Assembly (NCBI GenBank): GCA_021823825.1
Contig: JAKANJ010000013.1
Coordinates: forward strand, 1 to 12,226
Direction of reading: 5' to 3'
DNA length: 12,226 bases
Source of the DNA: a bacterium
GTDB taxonomy: Bacteria > Patescibacteriota > Minisyncoccia > Phycocordibacterales > UBA1550
In this document: in pieces, positions 1-6,145 of the stretch
Layout: the number at the start of each line of letters is the position of its first letter
Numbering within the stretch: the stretch's first letter is position 1
Translations under genes and position numbers: made by a program
Notes under the pieces: generated by a model
Told to the model about the DNA's origin: nothing
What the model saw: only the letters and a program-made list of their open reading frames with translations
Databases searched by the model: none

Positions 1-621
1 CACGTTTACATCTTCGCGGAAAGCAGCTTCCAGCCCTGTCTTAAAAGTTTTGGTATCAATACCAACTTCGCGTTGATCAACAATTGATTTATTGGAAAGG
101 AACAGATATTCCATTGGGTCCTCAATAGTAATGATATGCTCTGAGCGTTCATGGTTGATCAAGTCCACCATTGATGCAAGCGTTGTGGACTTCCCTTGCC
201 CAACTGGCCCAACAACAAGGAAAAACCCTTGCTTCTTCCTTGTGAAAATTTCAAGAATTGGAGGAAGATTTAAGTCGGCGATGCTTTTAATCTTTACGGG
301 GATAGCACGAAGAGCGATGCCGACTGCATTCTTCTGGAAAAATGCATTCCCACGGAAACGACCCTTCCCATAAAAGTCGTATGAAAAATCTACTTGTCTT
401 TCCGCTATGAATCGCTCCTTAAGCTCAGGAGTTACCAGCTCTGTCAAAAGAGCCATTGTGTCATCTGCAGTAAGAACAGGGAGATTCATGAGAGGAACAA
501 GACTCCCCGAAGTGCGGAATGTTGGATAACGTCCTGCGGCAAGATGGATATCTGATGCTCCATCAGAAAGAGCGCGCATTACCAAAGTTTCTAGCTGCTC
601 TCTATAGTTGAGTGATGACAT
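1..621 (-). CDS. pilT: PilT-like type IV pilus retraction ATPase (partial, C-terminus beyond left edge)
   Basis: Hexameric cytoplasmic ATPase of the PilT/GspE family, expected to drive pilus retraction. I translated 207 residues from the ATG at 621; the frame stays open to the left edge, so the C-terminal part with Walker B and the His box is missing. Visible are the N-terminal PAS-like domain with GASDIHL (residues 21-27), a Walker A motif GPVGQGKST (138-146), where the family norm is GPTGSGKST, and an Asp box ITIEDPMEY (164-172). The last residues, FREDVNV, stand where most relatives have REDPDV. No Shine-Dalgarno sequence precedes the ATG, but a perfect TATAAT lies 10 bases upstream, so the gene may have its own near-leaderless transcript. 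It starts 21 bases after the receiver gene and shares its strand with the whole pilus operon. PilT and PilB relatives are easily confused; the short N-terminal region and lack of an MshEN-type domain favour PilT. The substituted Walker A could also mark a PilT paralogue. Confidence 0.9.
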   Translation of the reverse strand, partial: MSSLNYREQLETLVMRALSDGASDIHLAAGRYPTFRTSGSLVPLMNLPVLTADDTMALLTELVTPELKERFIAERQVDFSYDFYGKGRFRGNAFFQKNAVGIALRAIPVKIKSIADLNLPPILEIFTRKKQGFFLVVGPVGQGKSTTLASMVDLINHERSEHIITIEDPMEYLFLSNKSIVDQREVGIDTKTFKTGLEAAFREDVNV

Positions 622-631
622 GGATAAATAA

Positions 632-637
632 ATTATA
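632..637 (-). promoter_or_regulatory. Candidate -10 element of pilT
   Basis: A perfect TATAAT reads on the minus strand, ending 10 bases before the pilT ATG at 621. The leader would be only a few bases, and no Shine-Dalgarno sequence is present in it. The element overlaps the A/T-rich gap after the receiver stop codon. I see no good -35 box at 16-18 bases, and a TATAAT can arise by chance in A/T-rich DNA, so this is a weak call. Confidence 0.35.
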
Positions 638-642
638 AAATA

Positions 643-1050
643 TTAATGAGTAGGCGGAGTCACAGCATCTAGCATTACTCTCACTTCCTGGACAAGCTGT
701 GACGGAGTTGTGGTTATCTTAGGCAAATACTTATTAATGCCGAGCGAACGACTTTCCTCGTCAGAAGCTTCTCTTTTTATGGTAGAAAAAACGATGATCT
801 TCGCATTTGGTATTAATTTTTCATTTCTCATAATTTTTAGTACTTCAAAACTATTGAGAATCGGTGTTTCAATATCAAAAAGAATAAGGTCGGGAATGAT
901 CCCCCCTCGAAGTTTTTCTACCGCATCAATGCCCCCAAACGCAGGGGTTACCTCAAAACCCTGACTCTCAAACGCAAGGAGGTACATATCAAGAAGCAGC
1001 CTATTGTCATCAACGATGAAAATCTTTTTTACGCTTTTTTCCTGTTCCAC
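643..1050 (-). CDS. Stand-alone receiver-domain response regulator between pilB and pilT
   Basis: A 135-residue CheY-like receiver with no output domain. The acidic pocket is DD at residues 14-15, the phosphoacceptor is Asp59 (LILFDIETP), the switch residue is Ser89 (30 residues later, as in CheY) and the conserved lysine is Lys111 in YLPK. All key residues for phosphorylation are therefore present. The start is a GTG at 1050; no ATG fits upstream of the first beta strand. A PilG/PilH-like role, binding a pilus motor protein when phosphorylated, is suggested by its place between the extension and retraction ATPase genes, but this is inference; no histidine kinase or chemotaxis gene is in the window. 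It lies 127 bases after pilB, and a candidate promoter sits directly upstream, so it may be transcribed separately from pilMNO-pilB. The partner kinase is unknown. Confidence 0.88.
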   Translation of the reverse strand: MEQEKSVKKIFIVDDNRLLLDMYLLAFESQGFEVTPAFGGIDAVEKLRGGIIPDLILFDIETPILNSFEVLKIMRNEKLIPNAKIIVFSTIKREASDEESRSLGINKYLPKITTTPSQLVQEVRVMLDAVTPPTH

Positions 1051-1059
1051 CGTGCTTAC

Positions 1060-1088
1060 AGTATACCCCTACACCTGATTTTTGTATA
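1060..1088 (-). promoter_or_regulatory. Candidate promoter of the receiver gene
   Basis: On the minus strand TATACA (1088-1083) and TATACT (1065-1060) are separated by 17 bases, resembling a sigma70-type -35/-10 pair (4 of 6 and 5 of 6 matches). The predicted transcript would begin about three bases before the GTG at 1050, which would make a leaderless mRNA. The only purine-rich stretch upstream, AGGGG, is about 15 bases from the start, too far for a normal ribosome binding site. Confidence 0.4.
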
Positions 1089-1177
1089 GATATTTAAGAA
1101 CACTTTTGAGGCGGAAAAACCTGGGCTAATGACTCGTAGCGCAAATAAAAAGTGAAAATTGGAAATACCCAAAAGGA

Positions 1178-2902
1178 CTAAAGCGTGTTGATTTCCAAAA
1201 ATGGAACAATTTTGTCCATACTCTTGAGGATAGCGTCTTCCTTCATCGTTATCATTCCTTTTTGACGGGCAGCCTCCCATAGATGAGCCTCGGTTGGATC
1301 AGACAGAATAATTTTCTGGATTTCCTTATCAACAGGAAAGACTTCAAACACTGCGGTACGTCCGTGAGTGCCCCCCGCACATTCTGGAGTAGGCACTGCT
1401 TCGTAAAGTGGTCTGCCAATATTTGATTTGATCTTGAATTCCTCTGGCATATCAGCGAATTGCTTATCCAGCATTACTTTGATCGCACCCTCGTTAGGAA
1501 CTTCTTTTTCCGCTCCTGGGCACATTGTTTTCACCAGGCGCTGCGCTATTGAAAGAATGAGTGTAGGCGCAATAAGATAAGGATCAACCCCCATATCTAC
1601 AAGACGAGGAATCGCGCCAATTGCAGTGTTTGTGTGGAGCGTAGAAAGCACAAGGTGTCCGGTAAGGGCCGCCTGGATGGCGAGCTGGGCTGTCTCAGCA
1701 TCACGAATCTCACCGACCATGATGATATCTGGGTCCTGGCGCAATGTCGTGCGCAAGCCGTTCGCAAAGGTATAGCCAATATCTGGGCGCACCTGTGACT
1801 GTGAGACTCCAACGATACTATACTCAACAGGGTCTTCGAGCGAAACGATATTTTTAGTTTCTTTATCAAGTTGATTCAAAATTGAATATAGCGTTGTAGA
1901 TTTACCAGACCCTGTTGGTCCGGTAATAAGAATAATTCCGTACGGACGACTAAGCGCATCACGAACAAGTTGCAGATCTTGGGCACGGAAACCAATCTCC
2001 TCAAGCTTTTTGACGCCTTTTTGTGTATCCAAAATACGCATCACAACCTTTTCACCATAGTATGCAGGGAATGTTGAAACACGGAAGTCAATTTTTCGGT
2101 CATCAATACGTGCAGAAAAACGACCGTCTTGAGGTTTTCGCTTTTCGTCAAGCTTGAGCGAAGCAAGGATCTTGATACGCGCAACAACTGAGTTGTGAAC
2201 ATCAACCGGCAAAATAAGACTCGTAAAAAGCTCTCCATCGACACGGAAACGCACACGGACACTTTCACCCGTGTGTTCAATGTGTACGTCAGATGCTCCG
2301 CCCTCAGTAGCATGGCGAAGAATCACGGCAGTAATCTTTGCTACGGGGGCGTCCTCAACAACGTGAGCCTCCTTAGCTGTTACCGCTTTTCCTCCACCCT
2401 CCTCTTTTTCAATAAGAATCCCCTTATCAACATCCTTAATGTCCACCTCAAGCTCAGAAAGAGCCTTTGTAACCTCGCCCGTAAGCCCTCGGTAGCTTTC
2501 AAATATTGTTTTAAAATCGTCCTGCGAAATTAAAAATATTTTAAACGGCATCCCCAGCTTTGTTGCAATAAATTGGAGTGCATCTCGCGCCTCAATGCTT
2601 TCAGGATTGGTAATACCAACCTCAAGGACTCCGTCGGTAACACCAAGTGGCGCAAAACGATAATAGGACGCAGCATCTTCTGGGATGTTTCGAAGCACAT
2701 CAAAAGGAACGCCCTTGCCTTTGAGGTCGCGTGTAGGAAGATTGTAATACAGGCCTCTTCCACGCAAAATATTTTCTTTCGTTACCCCCGCTTTTTCTAG
2801 GACATCTTCCAAGGAAGCACCTTCACGAATTCGGTCAGAAAGCGCGGGAATATCTTCCTTCTTGATTATGTTATGAAGTGCGAATGTATCAAGAATTGCC
2901 AT
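1178..2902 (-). CDS. pilB: PilB/GspE-type pilus extension ATPase
   Basis: Cytoplasmic hexameric ATPase that powers pilin assembly. The 574 residues match the usual PilB length. An N-terminal MshEN/T2SSE_N-like region occupies about residues 1-140, followed by a linker and a PilT-like N2 domain containing GGASDVHIE (201-209). The ATPase core has Walker A GPTGSGKST (328-336), an Asp box VSLEDPVEY (353-361), Walker B in DPDIIMVGEIRD (390-401) and a His box with LTGHLVLSTLHTN (413-425). The usual four-cysteine zinc site is reduced: only Cys461 (CPGA) and Cys508 (ECAGG) remain of the two CxxC pairs, with about 45 residues between. The ATG at 2902 gives the full N-terminal domain; only a weak purine tract precedes it. 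It follows the pilP-like gene by 70 bases in the pilM-to-pilB operon. The retained catalytic motifs indicate an active ATPase. Confidence 0.95.
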   Translation of the reverse strand: MAILDTFALHNIIKKEDIPALSDRIREGASLEDVLEKAGVTKENILRGRGLYYNLPTRDLKGKGVPFDVLRNIPEDAASYYRFAPLGVTDGVLEVGITNPESIEARDALQFIATKLGMPFKIFLISQDDFKTIFESYRGLTGEVTKALSELEVDIKDVDKGILIEKEEGGGKAVTAKEAHVVEDAPVAKITAVILRHATEGGASDVHIEHTGESVRVRFRVDGELFTSLILPVDVHNSVVARIKILASLKLDEKRKPQDGRFSARIDDRKIDFRVSTFPAYYGEKVVMRILDTQKGVKKLEEIGFRAQDLQLVRDALSRPYGIILITGPTGSGKSTTLYSILNQLDKETKNIVSLEDPVEYSIVGVSQSQVRPDIGYTFANGLRTTLRQDPDIIMVGEIRDAETAQLAIQAALTGHLVLSTLHTNTAIGAIPRLVDMGVDPYLIAPTLILSIAQRLVKTMCPGAEKEVPNEGAIKVMLDKQFADMPEEFKIKSNIGRPLYEAVPTPECAGGTHGRTAVFEVFPVDKEIQKIILSDPTEAHLWEAARQKGMITMKEDAILKSMDKIVPFLEINTL

Positions 2903-2972
2903 ACGTAGTGTCTTTTATTGTTGAAAAATTAGTCTCGCTTCGCAAACAATACCACCAGAAACGATATTTCTT

Positions 2973-3335
2973 CTATTTGCTGCTTGTCTGACTAATCTTC
3001 CAGGCTGTTGGTACAAAAGGGTCAGGTCGCCCGCCAATTGGCTCCTGGGTAAGAGGGACGGACAGATCCTGGAGCGCGGTAAAAGCAGGAGCACCAAACA
3101 CCATAGACTTTTCCACGGCGTTGTTTAGATCCCGAAGACTCTTTATCGTAACGTCAACTTGCGAGCTTGCGAGAACAACCTGATCAGCGGTTTCGGACGA
3201 TGAAGGAGCCGCCGTTGATGGAGCTGTCGTTGTGTCCTGCTTCACAAAAGAAAAATATCCAACAACAAGAACCGCGAGGATAATGAGCACGGTGATTATA
3301 TTTCCTGAGATTTTTTTGATTTGTTCTTTTTGCAT
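2973..3335 (-). CDS. PilP-like small membrane protein of the pilus alignment complex
   Basis: A 120-residue protein with a short basic N-terminus, one membrane segment (about residues 12-30) and a Ser/Thr/Ala/Pro-rich linker (34-50). The outside part ends in a short conserved-looking stretch with GGRPDPFVP (about 101-109). The GRxDPF pattern is characteristic of PilP/GspC-type proteins, and its place after pilN and pilO is the classical place of pilP. Proteobacterial PilP is a lipoprotein of about 170 residues that contacts the PilQ secretin. Here there is no cysteine at all, so no lipobox, and the protein is shorter. This fits a cell without a canonical outer membrane, where it would only extend the PilN/PilO complex. 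It starts 4 bases after the pilO stop, so translational coupling is likely. The family assignment rests on one motif and position, so it is tentative. Confidence 0.6.
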   Translation of the reverse strand: MQKEQIKKISGNIITVLIILAVLVVGYFSFVKQDTTTAPSTAAPSSSETADQVVLASSQVDVTIKSLRDLNNAVEKSMVFGAPAFTALQDLSVPLTQEPIGGRPDPFVPTAWKISQTSSK

Positions 3336-3339
3336 ATAA

Positions 3340-3969
3340 TTATTTCAAGGAGTACGTTTCAATCTCAATTGAATAGTCATACTGAGGTACTGCAGGTCCT
3401 TTGCTTTTTGAAACAGAAACACTTGCGGCGCTCGGAGTAAATGTCAATGAAGTAATGTTCATGATATCAAGGCTATTTTCCATATCTTTGAGGAACGCCC
3501 TGAAGGAATCACTAGTAGCGGTAAACCCGAAGGCTGTTTTGGTGGTTGCATATTTTGCGGTTGAAGCCACAATGCCTACCCCCCCTGCAGGTGATGGAGC
3601 GCTGGTAATGCTGACGCCACCATTCGTACTTGGCTGAGAAGATGCATCCGGCTGTTCAACGGCAATTTTTCCTAAAAGAATGCCATGGGCCTGCGCCATG
3701 TGCTGAATGTTGTTTGCAAGCTGAAGAGGGTCAGTTGTCTCTGGAAGAAAAACAGAAAGGCGGGAAAGTTTTTGAGGGTCAATGCTGTTCAGCGTAGCAT
3801 TTGTCTGGTCAATAAGGGAACTAATTTGTCCTGCACTTTGTAGTGTCTCGCCAAGCATTACAATATCATTCTTCCTTGTTTGAACGGCGTCATACTCCGG
3901 TTTTACATAAAAGAAGCTGAATCCAAGAGATAGGATGATTATTGAAATTGAAAAAATTGGATTAGACAT
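3340..3969 (-). CDS. pilO: PilO-like pilus inner-membrane platform protein
   Basis: Bitopic membrane protein expected to pair with PilN under the pilus machine. From the ATG at 3969 it has 209 residues: a membrane segment (about 5-21) running into FFYVKPEYDAV, an arrangement like the end of the PilO helix; a helical, coiled-coil-like stretch (about 28-62); and a C-terminal alpha/beta part ending in YDYSIEIETYSLK, like the ferredoxin-like PilO fold. A Ser/Gly/Pro-rich insert (about 107-136) interrupts the C-terminal domain. A TTG at 3981 in frame would add four residues and overlap the pilN stop codon; I prefer the ATG because it lies 5 bases after that stop and leaves the usual short tail before the helix. 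Sequence identity to model PilO is low by eye; the assignment relies on topology and order in the operon. Confidence 0.8.
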   Translation of the reverse strand: MSNPIFSISIIILSLGFSFFYVKPEYDAVQTRKNDIVMLGETLQSAGQISSLIDQTNATLNSIDPQKLSRLSVFLPETTDPLQLANNIQHMAQAHGILLGKIAVEQPDASSQPSTNGGVSITSAPSPAGGVGIVASTAKYATTKTAFGFTATSDSFRAFLKDMENSLDIMNITSLTFTPSAASVSVSKSKGPAVPQYDYSIEIETYSLK

Positions 3970-3974
3970 AATGA

Positions 3975-4901
3975 TTACCAAAATTTAAACCACGACCAGA
4001 AGGAACTCCAAAAAGAAGGCTTCTGCGCAGGTGTGACCACATTTGACTCTGAAGAATTTACAGCTGCGTTGCTACCCGTTGATGCACCCAGGGTGGTAGT
4101 TGCAGACATTTCAATATTATTGACAGAAGAACTTGCGGACGAAGTCGGCGATACCACTTCATTGACGCCACTCGAAGAGGAAGCAGTGAAGTTAGGGATA
4201 ATGCCCGTTGTAGTAGGTACGATAACATTAGTTCCTTGTGATGCTACTGGTGTAGGGGAAACAATAGCTGACTCGGATGTCGTGGCAAAAGCAGTCGGAG
4301 TTACGGTGTTTATATTTTTCACGTATGAAAGATATGCGGGGTTGAATACAAGCTCCAATGAAAAAGAAACTGTTCCAAACGGAGTCAGAGAAACGTTGCT
4401 TATCGTTGAGCTTTGGAGTTCCGTTGTCTTCCCTTTCAGTACTTCCCTTTGATATGCAAGAGCCGCGTATGTCGGAGCTTCACCGTTGAGCTCAACCGTG
4501 AAAACACCGTTCTCCCTGGTAAAAGAAAACTTCGTGTACATGATACTGGTGAGGGTATTTGCAGAGAGGAAATCTAAGATGGGTGATACGGTCGTATGCC
4601 CATCAAGCAACCCCTGAATAATCTCTGCTCGCGAACGAAAATTCTTTGCTTTGTCAACTTGTGGAGAGTCGCTAAAAACTTTTTGAATACTTTGGATTTG
4701 ATCAAGCTTCGTTGCAACTTGGTCATTGAGCAAATTGTTATAGAAGTACAGCCCAGCAAAACTGCCAGCGCTTATGATAAAAACAAAAATTGCGACAATA
4801 CCAATTGCGCTCCGTGAGCGAGGACGTTCCAAAAACGTTTCCTCGCGGATGAGTGACCCCTTAGGAATGAAAGAAATTTTGGGTGCGGTGTTGTTATCCA
4901 T
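3975..4901 (-). CDS. pilN: PilN-like pilus inner-membrane protein with an extended Ser/Thr tail
   Basis: A 308-residue bitopic protein. The short cytoplasmic N-terminus carries ISFIPKGS (residues 9-16), equivalent to the INLLP-type motif by which PilN binds PilM. A membrane segment lies at about 32-54, then a helical region (55-110) and an alpha/beta domain (about 115-195) as in the PilN/GspL ferredoxin-like fold. Unlike typical PilN (about 180-220 residues), it continues with a Ser/Thr/Ala/Val/Pro-rich, probably unstructured tail (about 199-294). It ends in a strongly aromatic segment, SFWSSFWSWFKFW (296-308). The ATG at 4901 is preceded by a clear AGGAG ribosome binding site, which fixes the start. 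It lies 42 bases after pilM and is followed 5 bases later by pilO. The role in linking the PilM ring to PilO is family knowledge; the tail has no function I recognise. Confidence 0.83.
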   Translation of the reverse strand: MDNNTAPKISFIPKGSLIREETFLERPRSRSAIGIVAIFVFIISAGSFAGLYFYNNLLNDQVATKLDQIQSIQKVFSDSPQVDKAKNFRSRAEIIQGLLDGHTTVSPILDFLSANTLTSIMYTKFSFTRENGVFTVELNGEAPTYAALAYQREVLKGKTTELQSSTISNVSLTPFGTVSFSLELVFNPAYLSYVKNINTVTPTAFATTSESAIVSPTPVASQGTNVIVPTTTGIIPNFTASSSSGVNEVVSPTSSASSSVNNIEMSATTTLGASTGSNAAVNSSESNVVTPAQKPSFWSSFWSWFKFW

Positions 4902-4910
4902 AGATAGTGT

Positions 4911-4915
4911 CTCCT
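4911..4915 (-). promoter_or_regulatory. Ribosome binding site of pilN
   Basis: AGGAG on the minus strand, nine bases before the ATG at 4901. It is the only clear Shine-Dalgarno sequence I found ahead of any gene in the window, and it shows that the organism does use the motif. Confidence 0.75.
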
Positions 4916-4922
4916 GCCCATA

Positions 4923-4928
4923 AGTATA
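4923..4928 (-). promoter_or_regulatory. Possible internal -10 element before pilN
   Basis: TATACT on the minus strand within the 42-base pilM-pilN gap, with transcription predicted to start next to the AGGAG ribosome binding site. The -35 position (TAGAAT at 17 bases) is weak, so this may only be A/T-rich spacer. The same GTATACT string precedes pilM and the receiver gene. Confidence 0.25.
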
Positions 4929-4943
4929 CTATATACATATCTA

Positions 4944-6077
4944 CTATTCTAGCCCTTTCAAAGCAACGCCAAGTGCCGTCGCAAAGTTTGGACCAATATC
5001 TTTGAGCGTCTTCGCAAGAAACTCGGGAGCATCAACGCGCGCAAATGGATCTCCCCGCTCAACGGAAACATTGGGGAAACTCTGCGTTATAATTTTTTCG
5101 ATGCCCAGCAAACGAGAGCCTCCTCCAACCAAAATAATTTTGGCAATTTTTACACCTTGTTTGTGCTCATAACTGCCAACAAATCGCAAGGTCTCATTCA
5201 TGATATTTGAGAACAAGAGCTCCGCAACCGCAAGAACGTCTCTTCCTTCGTTATCGCCCACCATCCCAACGCGTCGCTTCAACTCTTCCGCTTGCGCAAA
5301 GGGAATATCCTGAGACCTTGCCAAACCAAGCGTAATATCCTGTCCTCCCATTGAGATAACATGGGAAGCACGCACGACACCCTCGTCTACAAGCGCAAGC
5401 TTTGTGCTTCCCGCACCAATATCTATGACGAGAATTGGCAAAAGGTCGCGTCCAACAACAGCCCGTAACGTACTAAATATTTCAATCTCAAAGTGCGATT
5501 GACCTCCTGGAAGTTGCGCGTCACGCTTTATTGATTCAAATTTATTAATAACCTCATTATGGATAGCAGCGATGATCACTTCAACTTTATTTTCTGATTT
5601 ATCAGGCTGTTCACCTGAAGGCTGCGCAACGCTCTGTTGCTTCCCCGTACTGCGTTTCGGCAATACCCACCAATCGAGAGAAACCTCCGTGATAGGAACC
5701 GGTATATACCGTCTCGCTTCAATGGGGATCATTGAGTTGAGCTCTTTTTGCCCAACATCAGGAAGCTCAATAACCGAAAGCAAACTTGCGTTAAAGGGAA
5801 TTGCAATAAAAGTTCTTGTACTTGAAATTTTCGTCTCTTTCAAAAGGTCGCGCAACGCCAATGCTATTTTTTCTGGAGGAAGGTTCGTCGCCTGCCCGAC
5901 AGAAAGTTCGGCACTTGGCCCAAGAGCCATTTCACCGTAATTCCGCAAAATTACTTTCTCCTCAACCTTTTCTATAAGTGCTACTTTTACAGACGCAGAC
6001 CCGATATCTACGCCGAGGATAGCCCCTTTTTCACGAAATGAAAAAACTTTTTTGAGCGAATCTATAAATGAAGCCAT
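4944..6077 (-). CDS. pilM: PilM, actin-like ATP-binding pilus assembly protein
   Basis: Cytoplasmic FtsA/actin-fold protein that forms a ring under the pilus base and binds the PilN N-terminus. From the ATG at 6077 it has 377 residues. Nucleotide-binding motifs are visible: phosphate-1 LGVDIGSASVKVA (21-33), phosphate-2 VIDIGAGSTKLA (217-228) and the adenosine motif ILVGGGSRLLGI (315-326). The 1C-like part contains NSMIPIEARRYIPVP (114-128), typical of PilM. A low-complexity, polar insert (about 141-163) separates subdomains. An in-frame start 22 codons upstream exists, but it would run through the comF promoter region; the ATG at 6077 begins MASFIDSLKKVF, a normal PilM opening. No Shine-Dalgarno sequence precedes it. 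It is the first gene of the pilus operon and is divergent from comF. Confidence 0.93.
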   Translation of the reverse strand: MASFIDSLKKVFSFREKGAILGVDIGSASVKVALIEKVEEKVILRNYGEMALGPSAELSVGQATNLPPEKIALALRDLLKETKISSTRTFIAIPFNASLLSVIELPDVGQKELNSMIPIEARRYIPVPITEVSLDWWVLPKRSTGKQQSVAQPSGEQPDKSENKVEVIIAAIHNEVINKFESIKRDAQLPGGQSHFEIEIFSTLRAVVGRDLLPILVIDIGAGSTKLALVDEGVVRASHVISMGGQDITLGLARSQDIPFAQAEELKRRVGMVGDNEGRDVLAVAELLFSNIMNETLRFVGSYEHKQGVKIAKIILVGGGSRLLGIEKIITQSFPNVSVERGDPFARVDAPEFLAKTLKDIGPNFATALGVALKGLE

Positions 6078-6100
6078 GGTATAATGACTAGTATACCATG
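6075..6100. promoter_or_regulatory. Perfect 9-bp inverted repeat with two facing extended -10 elements
   Basis: CATGGTATA (6075-6083) and TATACCATG (6092-6100) form a perfect inverted repeat around an 8-base centre, overlapping the pilM start codon. Reading right, TGG plus TATAAT (6080-6085) makes an extended -10 pointing to comF. Reading left, TGG plus TATACT (6095-6090) makes an extended -10 pointing to pilM, with a leader of about six bases. Neither has a good -35, which extended -10 promoters can do without. The two polymerase sites overlap, so they could not be used together. The element could alternatively be a repressor operator. Confidence 0.5.
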
Positions 6101-6101
6101 T

Positions 6102-6110
6102 TGTGGATAA
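6102..6110 (-). promoter_or_regulatory. Consensus DnaA box (left copy)
   Basis: TGTGGATAA on the plus strand, which is TTATCCACA on the minus strand: an exact match to the high-affinity DnaA-box consensus known from E. coli. It pairs with an inverted copy at 6136-6144, and the identity stops at the ninth base on both sides. It overlaps a possible -35 region (TTGTGG, 6101-6106) of comF. Confidence 0.55.
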
Positions 6111-6123
6111 TATCGGACTCCAA

Positions 6124-6129
6124 TATATA
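6124..6129 (+). promoter_or_regulatory. Alternative -10 element of comF
   Basis: TATATA, 17 bases downstream of TTGTGG (6101-6106, 3 of 6 matches to a -35). Transcription from it would begin inside the right DnaA box, about ten bases before the comF ATG. It competes as an explanation with the extended -10 at 6080-6085; the weak -35 keeps confidence low. Confidence 0.3.
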
Positions 6130-6135
6130 ACCCAG

Positions 6136-6144
6136 TTATCCACA
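6136..6144 (+). promoter_or_regulatory. Consensus DnaA box (right copy)
   Basis: TTATCCACA on the plus strand, exact consensus, one base before the comF ATG and exactly where a ribosome binding site would be expected. It forms an inverted pair with 6102-6110, 25 bases between them. DnaA binding here would be expected to block comF transcription or affect both divergent genes; this is inference. Confidence 0.55.
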
Positions 6145-6145
6145 G

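Noticed and set aside
1089..1177. Possible terminator hairpins after pilB (TTGG/CCAA followed by T-rich sequence; GCTA/TAGC)
   Set aside because: The stems are only 4 bp with loops of 6-8 bases; too weak to call a terminator.
2195..2533. A 112-codon open frame on the plus strand inside pilB
   Set aside because: It lies wholly antisense to conserved PilB domains, and its translation shows no recognisable motif.
3970..3981. TTG at 3981 as the start of pilO
   Set aside because: It would overlap the pilN stop codon and has no ribosome binding site; the ATG at 3969 gives a normal short N-terminus.
4894..4902. A third DnaA-box-like sequence, TTATCCATA
   Set aside because: It has one mismatch and coincides with the pilN start codon; a single near match of this kind is expected by chance.
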